This document shows, piece by piece, positions 61,101 to 64,000 of a DNA stretch of 64,000 bases; within the stretch, counting starts at the first letter, position 1, and each line of letters starts with the position of its first letter. The DNA is taken from positions 4,062,514 through 4,126,513 of the forward strand of contig VZDJ01000034.1 of NCBI GenBank assembly GCA_008694505.1, in the 5' to 3' direction. Both the position numbers and the translations under genes were made by a program. The stretch comes from Cyanoderma ruficeps (lineage: Eukaryota > Chordata > Aves > Passeriformes > Timaliidae). The notes under the pieces were generated by a model. It ran no database searches, had not been told where the DNA came from, and saw only the letters and a list, made by a program, of their open reading frames with translations.

Positions 61101-64000
61101 CCTGGGTGGGGCCATCAGGAAAACCAAGAGCAGCTGTGGTGGTGAAAGAGGGCGAATAAAAGTCTGAATTATTGTTAACATATGTACCAGTGTAACGAGC
61201 CCAATTTGATCACTCACATGAACAAGCTCATTGCCGAGCGAACCCCCTCTGGATATGTTTGTATTCCAAAAGATGTCAGAAGGAAAGATTAACAGTTTTG
61301 GAAAGGGATCTTTTCCTGGGGATGAAGATTTCATTTCCTTGCCTGGTACTCTTGGAAAGCTCCCAAAAAGCTGAGAACACAATAAAGCAGTCTAAGTTGG
61401 TGTGTTACAACCTGACCAATGTCTTGTTCAGCACAGCAGGCAGGGCCAAAGGAGCTCACTGCAAGCAAGGCACGAGGTTGTGCTCTTGGGAAAGGCGGTT
61501 TTGCTCTGTGAGTTAAGCTGAAAAGTTCAGGAGTCATTGCACTTTGGAAAGTTTGTGGTTTTGAAAAAAAACTCAACAACTTTGATCTTCCAGGAACATT
61601 TTCTTCCTCTGCTATAAGGAATTAGTCTATAACAGTTTTCTCAGATTAAAGACAATTGTTTCTTTTATATGAGATTGAAAGGATTTCACTTTCACGTCAC
61701 CCTTCTGCCCTTTCATTGGAAATGAAATGTTTTGGTCTGTCCAGTTTCATCTCAGTAAGATGCCATTGCCCAAGTCCCACTGTGCAAGTCATCATGAAGA
61801 GCAATCATGAACCACTGAAGATCCTACATTTCTTTTTTTATAAACCTCACATAACAATAATACTTGTTATAGGTATAAGTGCTGTTCGTTTTTTCCTTGT
61901 TTTCTTTTGGTTTTGTTACAAATTCCCTACACTTTCTAATACTCACTCTCTAATTTATACTTGTTGCTATCAGTTTCTCTTATTTCATCCGTGCTTTATG
62001 TAGAATTAGCTCTATGATTGCTTTTGCATCCCTGGTGTTTTATAAATGGTTTTATTTGTTTTAACTACCTTAACACTGTATTAGTGGGGTTGCCTTTTTT
62101 CTCAATAAGGAAATGCTGTTATATGACTTGTAATTATTGTTAGAATTTTTATTTTATTTCCTCTAAGCGTTTTTGCTCTATAATTCCTTTTGTCATAGTG
62201 AAATTGTGCATTCAAAGCAGAAAGTGTGTGAATTATTGATCCAGCCTTCATTTTCTCAAAACAAATGCAAACAAATAATATTCCAACACCACTCATTTTT
62301 TATTATTAAAAAAAAAAATCTTTTCATTTCTCACGATCCCACTATGCCAGGTACAATACTTATTGAGGGAGAAAATGATTGGTATCATCTGTAAACAGGA
62401 ATAATGTTTTGTTTGTGTGTTTCTGGCAGCATGGAACCTTCAGCAGACAGAACAAAGATTGAAATCACTCACTGTAATACAGTTTTCCAACCCATTTCAA
62501 ACAAATGCTTGAGCAGGGGACATTCATTTTCCTGGTGTGAGGAACTCTGAGCTCTCTAGTGCGAGGAAATTGGATTTATGGGGTAACAGGTCGAAGAGCT
62601 GATGGTGACAAGGACGTGCAAGGAGTCAGGGGTGGGATCCAGCAGCTCCTCCCTTGGGTCATGAACGGAACTGAGCTCCTGAGCTCGGAGCTGGAAACTC
62701 AAACCTGTACCCGGTGAATTAAAGAAGGGCTGGGACAGGAGAGTGATGCTCACAGCCATAAGCAGGGAGTGTTCTTCAGGGATCCAAAAAGCAGCGAAAT
62801 TCAATATTCTATGATCTGTTTCCATGCACACTCACCCCCTCCCCTATCCATCCATGTGAGCTGTTCATCAGCCTGCTGCAAATCCTCCTGCGGGGCACTG
62901 TGCCTTTACAGGCTCCTTTGCACCAACACTGGCCCCTCAGAAAGGGCTGGGCTGTTTCACTGGGATTCCTTGAATCCAAACCTTGGGAGACAAGGAAGAG
63001 ACAGTGAGCAGAAGCTTTCATGTGTCTCCCAGCTGCCTTCCTATCAGAGTCAAGATCTGATTTCATTCCTGAAAGGTCCTATTGTTCCCAGTAAGGACTG
63101 TGAAATAGTTCCTTGTTGAGTGACAGTGAATGGGAGGGCAGCTGGGCCAGCAGGGATGGCTCTCCCTGCACAACTCACAGCTGTGCACGGGGGTGGCAGA
63201 TGTGGGGATCTGACCCCCCCTGCTCCCCCCGGGACTCCGGAGGGGAAGCTGCTTTCTCAGCCTCGATGAGCCTTCGCAGGGCAAATACCTTTCCAGGCCT
63301 CAACAACCTGCACTTCTCCAGCAGATGGTCAGGTGCTCTTTTACACAAGTTATTCCCAAAAGGAATGTCAGATTGTCTTGGGGTGGTTTTATAAAAATAT
63401 TGTATTTTATAATACAACCAACCTGCAAAACCAATACATAGATTTTTGATCGAGGTTATTGACTAAGACGAGGAATTTTATATGGCATGGACAGGATAGT
63501 GCAAACAGTGTGGCTGAGGATGTGAGCACCTATCAGGGGGTTGAGAAGCAAAGGGCTGCCAGCACATGGAATTTCTACTTGATTTTTGGGACTGTGGGAA
63601 CTGCAACTCCAGCCTATGTTTATGAAAGTAACTTCTGCACAGAACTATGTCATTTCTAGCATTTATTAGTTTGTCCATAGCTGTGCAAGTGACTTGTTCT
63701 TTGTCCTTTCCAATGGGAGACTCTTCCACAAGCTTCAAATACATTATTCCCACACTGATATTCCCTATTGCTTTGTTTCATTTCATTGCTCCTGAATTTA
63801 TTCTATTATATTTTCAGTCCTTTATTTTGAAGACATCACACACTTAGTAAGTTTGTCGTACTGTTTGTTTCTACATTCTCACATTATTTATTGGTTGGCT
63901 GAATATTGAGTCAAAAGTCAAAACTTGAGGCTTTCTGAGGTTTGGACGAATTAGTGGAAGGACAAACATGTTAATACACAAAGTAAAAGAGCCTGAAATA
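58124..64000. other. Non-coding, nothing firmly recognised
   Basis: No gene, known mobile element or RNA gene recognised. A small duplicated AAGTATACA(C/G)ATATGAAGT motif occurs at about 59,014-59,059. Overlapping open frames of about 130 codons on both strands near 59,830-60,320 show no recognisable domain. Confidence 0.5.

Noticed and set aside
1..64000. CRISPR arrays, bacterial operons, phage or plasmid features, tRNA and rRNA genes
   Set aside because: None seen. The intron structure, CR1 elements and CpG islands identify vertebrate nuclear DNA.

Overview
The window looks like nuclear DNA from a bird, probably a songbird or other neoavian. The evidence is two intron-split vertebrate genes with short introns, avian-type CR1 LINE 3' ends, an avian-type LTR, GC-rich CpG-island promoters and long AT-rich stretches with no recognisable coding sequence. 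One assembly gap (NNNN inside a poly-T run) is present near 45.4 kb.

Only two protein genes can be read with confidence, and both can be assembled completely from splice junctions. PEX10 lies on the plus strand (coding exons between 7,603 and 10,493; 6 exons, 326 aa). It encodes the RING-finger component of the peroxisomal matrix-protein import machinery. RER1 lies on the minus strand (coding exons between 17,139 and 13,706; 6 coding exons plus one non-coding first exon, 196 aa). It encodes the Golgi-to-ER retrieval receptor for membrane proteins. Their 3' ends face each other across about 3.2 kb, the same tail-to-tail arrangement as in mammals (human 1p36.32). The two proteins act in different organelles, and nothing in the sequence suggests a functional link beyond old synteny.

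Region by region: 1-7.1 kb is non-coding and AT-rich, with a small CpG-rich patch near 4.4 kb beside a possible 37-residue minus-strand micro-ORF, and a block near 5.6-5.9 kb that resembles a regulatory element. 7.1-7.5 kb is an extreme C/T tract leading into the PEX10 CpG-island promoter. 10.6-13.7 kb holds the two 3' ends. 13.7-20.3 kb is RER1, with a CR1 copy in its first intron. 19.9-20.75 kb is the RER1 CpG island, which may be bidirectional because mammalian MORN1 starts head-to-head with RER1. It is followed by three copies of a 56-bp tandem repeat.

From 20.9 to 64 kb (about 43 kb) I recognise no protein gene. This part holds CR1 fragments, an ERVL-type LTR, simple repeats, several splice-bounded open segments that might be exons of an unrecognised or non-coding transcript, and a few blocks that resemble conserved regulatory DNA. 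No MORN-repeat exon was recognised there. I found no operon-like, CRISPR, phage or tRNA/rRNA features, and no convincing new biological system.
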